A stretch of 64,000 nt of DNA from Falsiroseomonas sp050563535 (GTDB lineage Bacteria; Pseudomonadota; Alphaproteobacteria; Acetobacterales; Acetobacteraceae), in NCBI RefSeq assembly GCF_050563535.1, contig NZ_JBNXUO010000003.1, positions 186,001 through 250,000 on the forward strand, written 5' to 3'. Shown here one piece after another: positions 8,002 to 19,854 of the stretch. The notes below the pieces were generated by a model, which was not told where the DNA came from, made no database searches, and worked only from the letters and a program-made list of their open reading frames with translations. How positions within the stretch are numbered: position 1 is the first letter of the stretch; every line of letters starts with the position of its first letter. Both the position numbers and the translations under genes were made by a program.

Positions 8002-9780
8002 ATGGCCGACGGCATGGCGGGGTTCGAGGGCGCGGGGGCACGCGTGAGCGCGCCTGCGTCGACGCCCCCGCCTGCACCGGCAGCGCCACCGCGACCGCCC
8101 CGTCGGCCCCTGCTGGCCCTGCGGCTCGCCGCGGTCGTGCTGCCGCTCATCGCCCTCGTCCTGGCGGGGATGGGGACCTGGCAGCTGGTGCTGCAATCGG
8201 CCACGGTGCGGGTGGAACGCGCGGCGGAGATGCTGCGCGAACACGCGCGCAGCATCATCGGCGGCAAGGACCTGGCCATCGCGGCGGCCGAGTTCCGCGC
8301 CGGCGGCCTCTCCTGGCAGGATATCCGCACCAGCCGCGACCTCTACGACTTCCTCGTGATGCTCGACACCTCCTCGACCCTCGCCGGGGGGATCGCCTTC
8401 GTCGATCCGGGCGGGCGGCTCGCGATGTCCAGCATCGCCCCCATGCCGGGCGCGCAGGTCGACCTGTCGATGCGCGACTATGTGCGCGCCCACCCCGCAG
8501 GCTCGGGCCTGAGGGAGGCACCCTTCATCGGCGAGGTGGTGGTGACACGCCCCTCTGGCTTCCTCGGCTTCCCGGTCGCCCGGCAGCGCCGCGGCGCGGA
8601 TGGCAACGGGGACGGGGGCAATGTCGTCGCCACCCTGCCGTCGAGCGACCTGCAGGCCTTCTACGCCGGCATCCGCGAGACGCCGGGCGATTCGGTGATG
8701 CTCCTGCGGGTGGACGGGGCCGTGCTCGCCGCCGTGCCGCCGCCGCAGCCGGCCGAGGGCGCGCGGCTGCCGGAAGCCTCGGCCGCCGCGCTGCGCCGCC
8801 TGCGCGACGGACCGCCGGCGGTGGAGTGGAGCCGCCTTTCGGGCGACGGGCAGCAGCGCCTGACCGCGCTGCGCCACGTCCCGGGGCTCGGCGTTGCGGT
8901 CGCCTACGGCCTCGCGCCGGAAGCCCTGCGCCAGGACTGGCTGCGGCGCATGGTCGCGCCGCTTGCCGGCGCGGTCGGGGGGATGCTGCTGCTCGGGGCG
9001 CTGGTGCTGCAGACGGAACGCGCCCTTTTCGCGCGGGCGGAGGCCGATGCAAGGTCGCGCAGGGCCGAACGGCAGGCGACGCTCGGGCTGCTGTCGGGCG
9101 GGCTCGCACATGATTTCGGCAACATCACGCAATCCGTCCTCGCCGCCGCGCATCTCCTCGGCAAGCATGCCGGAAACCCGGACCGGGTGCGGGTGATCGG
9201 GGAACACCTGGCCCGCCACGCCGAACGCGCGGCCGCCCTGTCCCGCCGGATGCTCGACCAGACCCGGCGCAGCGGCGCCGCCGCCGGCGGGTCGCATGGG
9301 CGCGTCGCGGTCAGCGCCCGGCTGAGGGAATTGTCCATCCTGCTCAACGCCACGCTCGGAGCCGGCATCCGCGTGCGCTGCGACGTGCCGCCGGACCTGT
9401 TCGGCCGCGGCTTCGACCCCGCGGAGCTCGAGACCGCGCTGATCAACCTCGCCGCCAATTCCCGCGACGCGATGCCGCGAGGGGGAGAGGTGCGGATCGC
9501 CGCCGAACGCGTCGCCCTGCCTGCGGACCAGGCGGCCTCGCTCTCGCTTCCGGCCGCCGCCTATCTGCGCGTGATGGTGGAGGATGACGGGATCGGCATG
9601 GACGCCGCGACGCTGCGCCGCTTCGGGGAAGCCTTCTTCACCACCAAGCCGGAAGGCCAGGGCACCGGGCTGGGCGTGGCGATGGCGGCGGCCTTCGTCC
9701 GGGCGGCGGGCGGCGCCATACGCGCCGACAGCGCACCCGGCCGCGGCAGCCGGGTGACGCTCTACGTGCCGGCGGCGTAG
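8002..9780 (+). CDS. Second sensor histidine kinase, paralogue of the one at 831
   Basis: About 592 residues from ATG 8002; in-frame starts at 7915 (TTG) and 7966 (ATG) are possible. After a Pro/Ala-rich N-terminus, helix 1 precedes a 230-residue outer sensor domain (MRDYVRAHPAG near its middle). Helix 2 follows, then the box GLLSGGLAHDFGNITQSV with phospho-accepting His370. The ATPase domain shows NLAANSRDAMPRGG, EDDGIGMD and FFTTKPEGQGTGLG. The juxtamembrane segment RAAEMLREHAR closely matches RTAEMLRQHAL of the first kinase, and the layout is the same, so they are paralogues. No regulator lies beside this copy; the NtrC-type protein at 2619-3995 is the only response regulator in the window and could serve both. 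Confidence 0.88.
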   Translation: MADGMAGFEGAGARVSAPASTPPPAPAAPPRPPRRPLLALRLAAVVLPLIALVLAGMGTWQLVLQSATVRVERAAEMLREHARSIIGGKDLAIAAAEFRAGGLSWQDIRTSRDLYDFLVMLDTSSTLAGGIAFVDPGGRLAMSSIAPMPGAQVDLSMRDYVRAHPAGSGLREAPFIGEVVVTRPSGFLGFPVARQRRGADGNGDGGNVVATLPSSDLQAFYAGIRETPGDSVMLLRVDGAVLAAVPPPQPAEGARLPEASAAALRRLRDGPPAVEWSRLSGDGQQRLTALRHVPGLGVAVAYGLAPEALRQDWLRRMVAPLAGAVGGMLLLGALVLQTERALFARAEADARSRRAERQATLGLLSGGLAHDFGNITQSVLAAAHLLGKHAGNPDRVRVIGEHLARHAERAAALSRRMLDQTRRSGAAAGGSHGRVAVSARLRELSILLNATLGAGIRVRCDVPPDLFGRGFDPAELETALINLAANSRDAMPRGGEVRIAAERVALPADQAASLSLPAAAYLRVMVEDDGIGMDAATLRRFGEAFFTTKPEGQGTGLGVAMAAAFVRAAGGAIRADSAPGRGSRVTLYVPAA

Positions 9781-9798
9781 CGCCCGGCGCGCCGGCGG

Positions 9799-10458
9799 TC
9801 AGGCGCCGGCGATCTTGCGGCGCAGATCCGGCAGCAGCGCCGCGATCTCCTCGCGCGTCCAGACGCACATCTCACGCGGGGGGAAGGGGAAGATGTAGTC
9901 GGCGATGCGGAACGCGACCTGGGGCGGGAACATGAAGGGTTCCGAGAACAGGTCGATCAGGCGGAACCCGCCCGCTGCCATGTCCTTGTTGCGAAACCCG
10001 CTGATGTTCAGGTGCGTCGTGGTGAACAGGTACCGCACGCCGGACCGGCAGAAATTCTCCAGCGCCTTCAGGATGTCCGCCAGGGGCAGGTGGAACCAGC
10101 AGTCCCGGCAGAACCACACATCGGCGTCGGGGAACGGATCGCGGGTGATGTCGAAATGGAGGTACCGCCCGTCCGGGATCGGCTTCTCCTCCTCCAGCCG
10201 CGCGATGACCTCGCTCGACACGTCGCCGCCGATGTAGCTGATCCCTGGCTTGAACTCGACCTTCCGCATCCAGTTCAGGTCGCCGCAGGGCGCATCGAAG
10301 AAGGTCTTGATGCCGAAGCGGCGCGCGAAGAAGGGCAGCTGGTGGCGCAGGTTGACCGTGTAGTGCAGGGTCGAGCCGCCGCCGCTGCGGCTTTCGCGAT
10401 TCTTCCAGTGGTTGTCGCGGTAGATCTTGTCGAAGACGCCGGTCAGGTCGTCGGACAT
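9799..10458 (-). CDS. Class I SAM-dependent methyltransferase
   Basis: 219 residues. The motif TFFDAPCGDLNWM is a motif I glycine loop of class I methyltransferases, followed by YIGGDVSSEVI (motif II acidic residue) and PDADVWFCRDCWFHLPL (motif IV region). Proteins of this kind are often found in polysaccharide or glycopeptide loci; the substrate is unknown. The start at 10458 has a strong GGAGA about 8 bases upstream, whereas the longer frame to 10488 has none. It converges on the second kinase gene 18 bases away and lies just downstream of the tRNA-Lys gene on the same strand. Confidence 0.85.
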   Translation of the reverse strand: MSDDLTGVFDKIYRDNHWKNRESRSGGGSTLHYTVNLRHQLPFFARRFGIKTFFDAPCGDLNWMRKVEFKPGISYIGGDVSSEVIARLEEEKPIPDGRYLHFDITRDPFPDADVWFCRDCWFHLPLADILKALENFCRSGVRYLFTTTHLNISGFRNKDMAAGGFRLIDLFSEPFMFPPQVAFRIADYIFPFPPREMCVWTREEIAALLPDLRRKIAGA

Positions 10459-10540
10459 GGAATTCTCCTCGGCCTGCGCCGCGCCCATGCCGCGGCCGGC
10501 GCCGGACGGCCCCGTGCGACCGCGCAGGGGCGGATATTGA

Positions 10541-10616
10541 TGGTGAGCCCGGTGGGACTCGAACCCACGACCCCATGATTAAAAGTCACGTGCTCTACCG
10601 GCTGAGCTACGGGCTC
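10541..10616 (-). tRNA. tRNA-Lys (anticodon UUU)
   Basis: A 76-base gene on the minus strand with encoded CCA (complement of 10541-10543). The acceptor stem GAGCCCG/CGGGCTC pairs perfectly; the D arm contains GCTC...GAGC; the anticodon stem CGTGA/TCATG closes the loop CTTTTAA, giving anticodon TTT; the T arm has GTGGG-TTCGAGT-CCCAC. The discriminator base is A. All canonical positions are present, so it should be functional. Confidence 0.97.
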
Positions 10617-10654
10617 CCGCGATCCGGGCGCCATGCGGCACCCGGACGGCGCGG

Positions 10655-11191
10655 TTAGGCGTCGGCGGCCGGGGTGCTGTCAACCCCAGAAGCCGGGGCG
10701 GCCGTGCCGGGGCGGAGGGACTTCACGCGGTCGGGCTCGCGCACCATCCCGTTCGGGCCCTGGCCGCGCTTGATCTTGTCCACCACCTCCATGCCGGCGG
10801 CCACGCGGCCCCAGATGGTGTACTGGCCGTCCAGGCTCGGCGCCGGCGCGAACATGATGAAGAACTGGCTGTTGGCGCTGTTCGGGTTGTTCGTCCGCGC
10901 CATGCCGCAGGTGCCACGCACGAAGCGCGCCTTCCCCGGCGGGGTGAATTCGGCGGGCAGGTCCGGCAGGTCGGACCCGCCGGTGCCCGTCCCGGTCGGG
11001 TCGCCGCCCTGGGCCATGAAGCCCTCGATCACGCGGTGGAAGGGCGTGCCGTCATAGAAGCCGCGCTCGGCGAGGGTGCGGATGCGCTCCACATGCTGCG
11101 GCGCCAGGTCCGGCAGCAGCTCGATCGTCACCGTGCCGTCCTTCAGTTCCAGCAGCAGCGTGTTCTCGGGGGCGGGCGTCGTGTCGCTCAT
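10655..11191 (-). CDS. Cyclophilin-type peptidyl-prolyl isomerase, cytoplasmic copy
   Basis: 178 residues without a signal peptide. It has the short bacterial cyclophilin core: FHRVIEGFMAQGGDPTGTG (active-site Arg, Phe and Gln), FVRGTCGMARTNNPNSANSQ and FFIMFAPAPSLDGQYTIWG. A Pro/Ala-rich tail follows. It speeds cis-trans isomerisation of prolyl bonds during folding. The next gene upstream, at 11259-11822, encodes the same core with a signal peptide. The two are almost identical over long stretches even at the DNA level, indicating a recent duplication or gene conversion. Probably part of a minus-strand run gyrA-coaD-ppi-ppi. Confidence 0.95.
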   Translation of the reverse strand: MSDTTPAPENTLLLELKDGTVTIELLPDLAPQHVERIRTLAERGFYDGTPFHRVIEGFMAQGGDPTGTGTGGSDLPDLPAEFTPPGKARFVRGTCGMARTNNPNSANSQFFIMFAPAPSLDGQYTIWGRVAAGMEVVDKIKRGQGPNGMVREPDRVKSLRPGTAAPASGVDSTPAADA

Positions 11192-11258
11192 CGGGGGGAT
11201 CCTGGATCGCTTTCGGTCGGTGTCACATGCAAGGTCGTGCAGCGCAAGCGATGGGGGG

Positions 11259-11818
<560 letters not shown>

Positions 11819-11822
<4 letters not shown>

Positions 11823-12346
11823 TCGGCGGCGTCCTTGCGGCTCTGCACGCGCGCAAGCGTGCGGTCGAGGGTCAGCGGCGGCACGAAGGAGGAGATGTCG
11901 CCACCGAGCTGCGCGATCTCCTTGACGAAACGCGAGGAGATGAACTGGTTCGTCTCGCTCGCCATCAGGAAGACGGTCTCGATCTCGGGGTCGAGGCGGT
12001 GGTTCATCCCGGTCATCTGGAATTCGTAGTCGAAATCCGTCACGGCCCGCAGGCCGCGCAGGATCATCTGCGCGCCGACCTCCCGCGCGAAACCCACCAG
12101 CAGGCCGGTGAAGGGGCGCACCACCACGTCGCAGCCGGTGCGGGCGGCGATGCGGTCGGTCTCGGCCCGCACCAGCTCCACCCGTTCCTCGAGCGGGAAG
12201 AGCGGGCCCTTGCCGGCGTTGATCGCCACGCCGACCACCAGGCGGTCCACCAGCCGCGCCGCGCGCGCGATGACGTCCAGATGGCCGTTGGTCACCGGGT
12301 CGAAGGTGCCGGGGTAGAGCCCCGTCTTCGGGCTAGGCATGCGCAT
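11819..12346 (-). CDS. coaD: Phosphopantetheine adenylyltransferase
   Basis: 175 residues, the usual length. It carries the nucleotidyltransferase motif TGLYPGTFDPVTNGHLDVI near the N-terminus, the central segment LRGLRAVTDFDYEFQM that binds substrate, and ISSRFVKEIA near the end (ISSTxVR equivalent). It makes dephospho-CoA from 4'-phosphopantetheine and ATP, the penultimate step of CoA synthesis. The start overlaps the 3' end of gyrA by 14 bases; an in-frame ATG at 12340 is an alternative, and both share a GGAG. The downstream stop overlaps the exported cyclophilin start. The order gyrA-coaD-ppi is familiar in alphaproteobacteria. Confidence 0.96.
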
Positions 12347-15152
12347 CTGGCTCCGTCGATCCCACTCCGGCGGCCTCGGCCGTGCCGTTCGCCGCCGGCT
12401 CCTCCTCCATCACCGGGAAGCAGGAGGTGACGCGCTCGTCCCCATCCGGCCGTGCCAAGCGCACGCCCATCGCGGTGCGGCCCGTGACCCGCACCTGGTC
12501 GGACCGCGTGCGGATCAGCTTGCCGCCATCGGTGACGAGCAGGATGTCGTCCCCCGTGCGGATCGCGAAGGTCGCCACCACTTCGCGCCCTGTGCGCCAC
12601 TTCGCGCGGTCATCGAAGCCGATGGCGCGGATCCCCTGCCCGCCCCGCCCGGTCAGGCGGTATTCGTAGGCCGAGGTGCGCTTGCCGAAGCCCTTCTCCG
12701 TCACGGCCAGCAGGAACTCCTCCGCCTCCTCCAGCTCGGCGAAGCGTTCGGGGCTGAGGCTCACGACCTCCCCCACCTCCTCCAGCTCCTCGATCGGCTG
12801 CCCCGCCGCGTCGCCGTTGGCCTCGGCCGGCTCCTCGCCGCTCAGGCGCCGCTTCTGCGCGGCGGCCTTCAGGTAGGCCGCGCGTTCTTCCACCGTCGCC
12901 GGCACATGGCGCAGGATGGTGAGGGAGATGACGGTGTCGCCCGGCTGCAGGCGGATGCCGCGCACGCCGTCCGAGGCGCGTCCGGCGAAGACGCGCAGCG
13001 TCTCCTCCTCCGCCTGGAAGCGGATGCAGCGGCCCTTGCAGGTGGCCAGAAGGATGTCGTCGCCCTCGCGGCAGGTGGCGACGCCGATGAGGCTGTCGCC
13101 CTCCTCGAGCTTCATGGCGATGAGGCCGGTGGCGCGGACATTGCGGAAGTCCGACAGCTTGTTGCGCCGGACATTGCCCTGCGCGGTCGCGAAGACCAGG
13201 TGCAGGTTCTCCCACAGGCTTTCGTCCTGCGGCAGGGGCAGCACCGCAGTCACCGTCTCGTCCTGCTGCAGCTGCAGCACCTGGCGCAGCGACCGCCCGC
13301 GGCCCGTCGCGCCGCCTTCGGGCAGCTGCCAGATCTTCTCGCGGAAGGCCATGCCGCGGCTGGTGAAGAACAGCACCCACTGGTGGGTGTGCGCGACGAA
13401 GCTGCGGACGACGATGTCGTCCTCCCGCGTGGCGGCGCCGGTGCGGCCGCGCCCGCCGCGGTGCTGCGCGCGGAACAGGTCGAGCCCGGTGCGCTTGACG
13501 TAGCCGTCGCGCGTCAGCGTCACGATCATCGTGCCCGGCTCGATCAGGCTCTCGTCGTCCTGGTCGGCGACGCCGTCGACGATCTCCGTCATGCGCGGGC
13601 TGGCGAGCTGCGCGCGCACCGCCAGCAGCTCCTCCACCATCACCTCCCTGCGGCGGATGGGGGAGCCGAGGATTTCGAGGAGGGCGCGGATGGTGGCGCC
13701 GACCTCGCCGAGTTCGGCGTTGATCTTCTCCCGCTCCAGCCCGGTCAGGCGCTGGAGGCGGAGCGCGAGGATGCCGTTCGCCTGTTCCTCGGTGAAGCGC
13801 ACGGTGCCGTCGGCCGACACGGTGTTCCGGTGGTCGTCCACCAGCGCGAGCAGCGTGCCCACATCGGCCGCCGGCCAGTCCCGCGCCATCAGCCCCGCGC
13901 GGGCCGCATTGGCGTCCGGCGAGCTGCGGATCAGCGCGATCACCTCGTCGATGTTGGCCACCGCGATGGCGAGCCCGATCAGCTGGTGGCCGCGGTCGCG
14001 CGCCTTGCCCAGCCGGAAGCGCGAACGCCGCTGGATCACCTCGTCGCGGAAGCGGATGAAGGCCATCAGCGCGTCGCGCAGGCCCATCGTGCGCGGCCGC
14101 CCCTCGTCGAGGGCGACGAAGTTCACGCCGAAGGAGGTCTGCAGCTGCGTGTAGCGGTAGAGGTGGTTCAGCACCACTTCCGGCGTCGCGTCCTTCTTCA
14201 GCTCGATCGCGATGCGCAGCCCGTCGCGGTCGCTCTCGTCGCGGAGGTCGGAGATGCCCTCGATCGCCTTGGCGCGCACCAGCTCCGCGATCTTCTCGAT
14301 CAGCGTCGCCTTGTTCACCTGGTAGGGGATCTCCGTCACGACGATCATCGACCGCCCGCCGCGCATCTCCTCGATGGCGGCCTTCGCGCGCAACGGGATG
14401 GACCCGCGCCCTGTCTCGAAGGCGGATCGGATGCCGGCGCGACCGAGGATCAGGCCGCCGGTCGGGAAGTCCGGCCCGGGGATGATCCGCATCAGGTCTT
14501 CGAGGCTGGTGTCCGGTTCCGCGATCAGCTTCAGCGTCGCGTCGATCACCTCGCCCGGGTTGTGGGTGGGGATGTTGGTCGCCATGCCCACCGCGATGCC
14601 GCCCGCGCCGTTGACCAGCAGGTTCGGGAAGGCGGCGGGAAGGACCTTCGGCTCCTCGGCCGATTCGTCGTAGTTGGGGGAGAAGTCGACCGTGTCCTCG
14701 TCGATTCCCTCCAGCAGCGCGCCCGCGGCGCGGGCCAGCCGCGCCTCCGTGTAGCGCATGGCCGCGGCGGGGTCGCCGTCCATGCTGCCGAAATTGCCCT
14801 GCCCGTCGATCAGCGGGATACGCATGGAGAAGGGCTGCGCCATCCGCACCATGGCGTCGTAGATCGCCGAGTCGCCGTGCGGGTGGTACTTACCCATCAC
14901 GTCGCCCACCACGCGGGCCGACTTGCGGTGCGGCTTGTCCGGCGTGAAGCCGTTCTCGTTCATCGCGAACAGGATGCGGCGATGGACCGGCTTCAGCCCG
15001 TCCCGCGCATCGGGCAGGGCGCGGCTGACGATCACCGACATGGCATAGTCGAGATAGGACCGCCGCATCTCCTCCTCGAGCGCGACAGGCGCGATGTCGG
15101 AGGGCGGCGGGGCGGCGCCGTTCGGGTCGCCAGGCGGGGCGGTGTCGCTCAA
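12333..15152 (-). CDS. gyrA: DNA gyrase subunit A
   Basis: 939 residues. The N-terminal breakage-reunion domain holds the catalytic Tyr134 in AMRYTEARL. The quinolone region KYHPHGDSAIYD has Ser95 and Asp99, matching the sensitive-type residues Ser83 and Asp87 of E. coli. The GyrA box appears as QHRGGRG, followed by the beta-pinwheel C-terminal domain and an acidic tail region rich in Glu. With GyrB it introduces negative supercoils. The start is TTG at 15152; GAGG lies about 8 bases upstream and no ATG occurs before the conserved LEEEMRRSYLDYAMSVI. A five-codon frame (ATG at 15166) ends at a TGA overlapping this TTG. A promoter candidate lies at 15311-15339. Confidence 0.97.
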   Translation of the reverse strand: MSDTAPPGDPNGAAPPPSDIAPVALEEEMRRSYLDYAMSVIVSRALPDARDGLKPVHRRILFAMNENGFTPDKPHRKSARVVGDVMGKYHPHGDSAIYDAMVRMAQPFSMRIPLIDGQGNFGSMDGDPAAAMRYTEARLARAAGALLEGIDEDTVDFSPNYDESAEEPKVLPAAFPNLLVNGAGGIAVGMATNIPTHNPGEVIDATLKLIAEPDTSLEDLMRIIPGPDFPTGGLILGRAGIRSAFETGRGSIPLRAKAAIEEMRGGRSMIVVTEIPYQVNKATLIEKIAELVRAKAIEGISDLRDESDRDGLRIAIELKKDATPEVVLNHLYRYTQLQTSFGVNFVALDEGRPRTMGLRDALMAFIRFRDEVIQRRSRFRLGKARDRGHQLIGLAIAVANIDEVIALIRSSPDANAARAGLMARDWPAADVGTLLALVDDHRNTVSADGTVRFTEEQANGILALRLQRLTGLEREKINAELGEVGATIRALLEILGSPIRRREVMVEELLAVRAQLASPRMTEIVDGVADQDDESLIEPGTMIVTLTRDGYVKRTGLDLFRAQHRGGRGRTGAATREDDIVVRSFVAHTHQWVLFFTSRGMAFREKIWQLPEGGATGRGRSLRQVLQLQQDETVTAVLPLPQDESLWENLHLVFATAQGNVRRNKLSDFRNVRATGLIAMKLEEGDSLIGVATCREGDDILLATCKGRCIRFQAEEETLRVFAGRASDGVRGIRLQPGDTVISLTILRHVPATVEERAAYLKAAAQKRRLSGEEPAEANGDAAGQPIEELEEVGEVVSLSPERFAELEEAEEFLLAVTEKGFGKRTSAYEYRLTGRGGQGIRAIGFDDRAKWRTGREVVATFAIRTGDDILLVTDGGKLIRTRSDQVRVTGRTAMGVRLARPDGDERVTSCFPVMEEEPAANGTAEAAGVGSTEPDAHA

Positions 15153-15310
15153 CTCGTGGTCCTCATCGCGTCCCCGGCATCGGACCGGGGCGGGCAGTTC
15201 GCTTCAGGCGGGGCGCCGGGAGGCCACGCACGGCCCCGCCCCGGTCGGCGGGGATCGGGGGGCCATGCCCCGGCACCGCGGACACGGCCATTCCCCCTTC
15301 CCTGCGCTGC

Positions 15311-15339
15311 AATATAGGCGCGCGCGGCCCCGCGCACAA
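15311..15339 (-). promoter_or_regulatory. Probable gyrA promoter
   Basis: Read on the minus strand, TTGTGC (15334-15339) and TATATT (15311-15316) are separated by 17 bases, a good housekeeping-sigma spacing. Transcription would begin near 15304 and leave a leader of about 150 bases before the gyrA TTG. It lies between ssb and gyrA in very GC-rich DNA, where the AATATA island stands out. Confidence 0.5.
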
Positions 15340-15378
15340 ACGCGCCAGCCGCGGCCGGCATGCCGCCCTCCGGGCGCC

Positions 15379-15918
15379 TCAGAACGGGATGTCGTCGTCG
15401 AGGTCCGCCTTGGCCGGCGCGCGGCCGCCGCCCGAAGAACGGCCACCGCCACCGCCATTGCCCTGTGGTTCCCAGCTTCCCGGGCGCCCGCCGCCGGAAC
15501 GTCCACCGCCCCCGCCGCCATAGCTGCTCCCGCCGCCCTCGCCCGGGTCGCCGCCCATCTCGCCACCCGTGCCGCGGCCGCCGAGCAGCGCGATCTCCCC
15601 GCGATACTGGCGCAGCACGATCTCCGTCGTGTAGCGGTCCTGGCCGGACTGGTCCTGCCACTTCCGGGTCTCGAGCTGGCCTTCGAGATAGACCTCGGAC
15701 CCCTTCCGCAGGTATTTCTCCGCGATCTCGCCCAGCTTCTCGTTGAAGATCGCGACCGAATGCCACTCGGTCCGCTCCTGCATGTTGCCCTCGCGGTCCT
15801 TGTAGCGTTCGGAGGTCGCAAGTCGCAGGTTCACCACCCGGCCGCCATTCTGGAAATTCCGCACTTCCGGGTCGCGGCCGAGCCGGCCGACGAGGATCAC
15901 CTTGTTCACACCGGCCAT
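15379..15918 (-). CDS. ssb: Single-stranded DNA-binding protein
   Basis: 179 residues. The OB fold starts at NKVILVGRLGRDPEVR and includes the aromatic DNA-contacting segments TEWHSVAIF and GSEVYLEGQLETRKW. A Gly-rich linker of about 60 residues follows, ending in the acidic tip DLDDDIPF that recruits repair and replication partners. The start at 15918 gives the standard N-terminus. It is divergent from uvrA, and an SOS box lies between the two genes, 135 bases upstream of this start. Confidence 0.96.
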   Translation of the reverse strand: MAGVNKVILVGRLGRDPEVRNFQNGGRVVNLRLATSERYKDREGNMQERTEWHSVAIFNEKLGEIAEKYLRKGSEVYLEGQLETRKWQDQSGQDRYTTEIVLRQYRGEIALLGGRGTGGEMGGDPGEGGGSSYGGGGGGRSGGGRPGSWEPQGNGGGGGRSSGGGRAPAKADLDDDIPF

Positions 15919-16052
15919 GGCGCCGCATCCCTTGATCTGTCGGGCGGAATGTACCCGCCCGGCTCGAAGCAGGCCAGCCATGCGTGCCGGCCGCGCCGGG
16001 GACCCCTGCCGAATCCCCTTTCCGCCCCATCTATATGGTGTAGAACCCCCCA

Positions 16053-16067
16053 GAACACAATGCGAAC
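16053..16067. promoter_or_regulatory. SOS box (alphaproteobacterial LexA site)
   Basis: GAAC-ACAATGC-GAAC on the plus strand reads GTTC-N7-GTTC on the minus strand, the direct-repeat LexA operator known from alphaproteobacteria. It sits 55 bases before uvrA and 135 bases before ssb, so LexA bound here could repress both divergent genes. A further GAAC half-site lies at 16043-16046, six bases before the box, so it does not form a second perfect N7 unit. The AT-rich CTATATGG at 16031-16038 may belong to one of the promoters. Confidence 0.8.
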
Positions 16068-16122
16068 GTCGTTCCGGGCCGTCCGGCCGGGCACGGCGCC
16101 GCTGCATCGGCATCGGTGACCC

Positions 16123-18999
<2,877 letters not shown>

Positions 19000-19003
19000 T
19001 CGC

Positions 19004-19022
19004 GGCGGGCGGGGTGCCCGCC
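19004..19022. terminator. Hairpin between convergent uvrA and the 209-residue gene
   Basis: GGCGGGC and GCCCGCC form a perfect 7-bp stem with a 5-base loop, directly after the uvrA stop and before the stop of the convergent gene at 19031. It lacks a run of T, so termination is only plausible. Confidence 0.4.
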
Positions 19023-19030
19023 GGCATGGC

Positions 19031-19660
19031 TCACCCTGGCCAGGGCCACTTCACCAGCCCGAACCCGCCCTTGCGGATGGTGGCGTAGGCGCCGATCGGC
19101 ATCTTCGGCAGCACGCCGAAGGCGTCGAGCGCGAGCTGGGTCGGGCACCACTTCGCGAAGTCGCGCAGGCCGGGGATGAAGTTCTGCGCGACCTCGTAGC
19201 CGCCTAGCCAGGCCATGGGCCGCCCCTGCTTCTCCCGCACCTTCGGGTCGGGGTCCTCCATCACCGGCCGCGCCCGCCCGTTCCACGCCCGCAGCCTGTC
19301 GCGCGTGATCACCCAGAACAGCGTGTCGGCCACGCCGAAATCCGGCGTCAGGGCCAGCTTCATCCGCACCATCTGCTCGATGCCGGTGCCCGCATCCTCC
19401 CCCCGCGCGGCGATTTCGAGGAAGGTCCCGCTCTCCATCCACCAGGGCGAGGTGAGGTTGACCCAGTCGGGGATGGGGTTGCCCCGGTCGTCACGCGAAT
19501 GGCCGATCCGGATCAGCACCGTGCCCTTGCGGATCTTCACCTCCTCGGGCCAGGTGATCCCGCCCCGGGGCAGCGTCCCCGGCGTGCCGTTCCAGCCGCG
19601 CGCGAAGTCCCGGTTCCGCTCTCGCGCAGGGCCGATGAATTCCGAGTCGTTGGCAGCCAT
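19031..19660 (-). CDS. Conserved-looking hypothetical protein, 209 residues
   Basis: The frame has normal GC-rich codon use and starts at ATG 19660; a longer in-frame extension to 19825 is possible but its N-terminus looks non-coding. There is no signal peptide or membrane helix. The protein is Trp- and Pro-rich, with features such as GITWPEEVKIRKGT, TSPWWMESGTFLEI and LPKMPIGAYATIRKGG. I do not recognise the family. It is convergent with uvrA and divergent from the repeat protein gene at 19855; the 194-base gap between could hold promoters for both, but I see no clear -35/-10 pair. Expression and role are unknown. Confidence 0.65.
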   Translation of the reverse strand: MAANDSEFIGPARERNRDFARGWNGTPGTLPRGGITWPEEVKIRKGTVLIRIGHSRDDRGNPIPDWVNLTSPWWMESGTFLEIAARGEDAGTGIEQMVRMKLALTPDFGVADTLFWVITRDRLRAWNGRARPVMEDPDPKVREKQGRPMAWLGGYEVAQNFIPGLRDFAKWCPTQLALDAFGVLPKMPIGAYATIRKGGFGLVKWPWPG

Positions 19661-19854
19661 GCCCCAGCCTAGCAGCCGGCGGGAAGGCGCGTCAGCAACC
19701 TGGAGCCGCGGCAGGCCCGCATCCCGCCCCGGGAACGGAATGGGCGCCGGCTTCGTTCTGTGCTCGTCGCCCGCGCGGCCGCGTGGCCTGACGCCGATGC
19801 CTGCCCGGGGAGGCCCGCCTGGCACGGAAAGAAGACGAGTTTGGGGAGGCGGGG

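Noticed and set aside
9784..9795. Self-complementary CCGGCGCGCCGG between the second kinase and the methyltransferase as a terminator
   Set aside because: It is a loopless palindrome and common by chance in such GC-rich DNA.
14850..14890. Possible quinolone-resistance change in gyrA
   Set aside because: Ser95 and Asp99 are the sensitive-type residues.
12339..15317. A nearly 1,000-codon plus-strand frame opposite gyrA
   Set aside because: No domain is visible, and the gyrA reading is unambiguous.
16043..16056. A second SOS box made from the half-site at 16043 and the first half of the real box
   Set aside because: The spacer is six bases, not seven, so it does not match the operator rule.
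19829..19850. TGGCACGG before the repeat-protein gene as a sigma-54 -24 element
   Set aside because: The required GC of the -12 element at the right spacing is missing.
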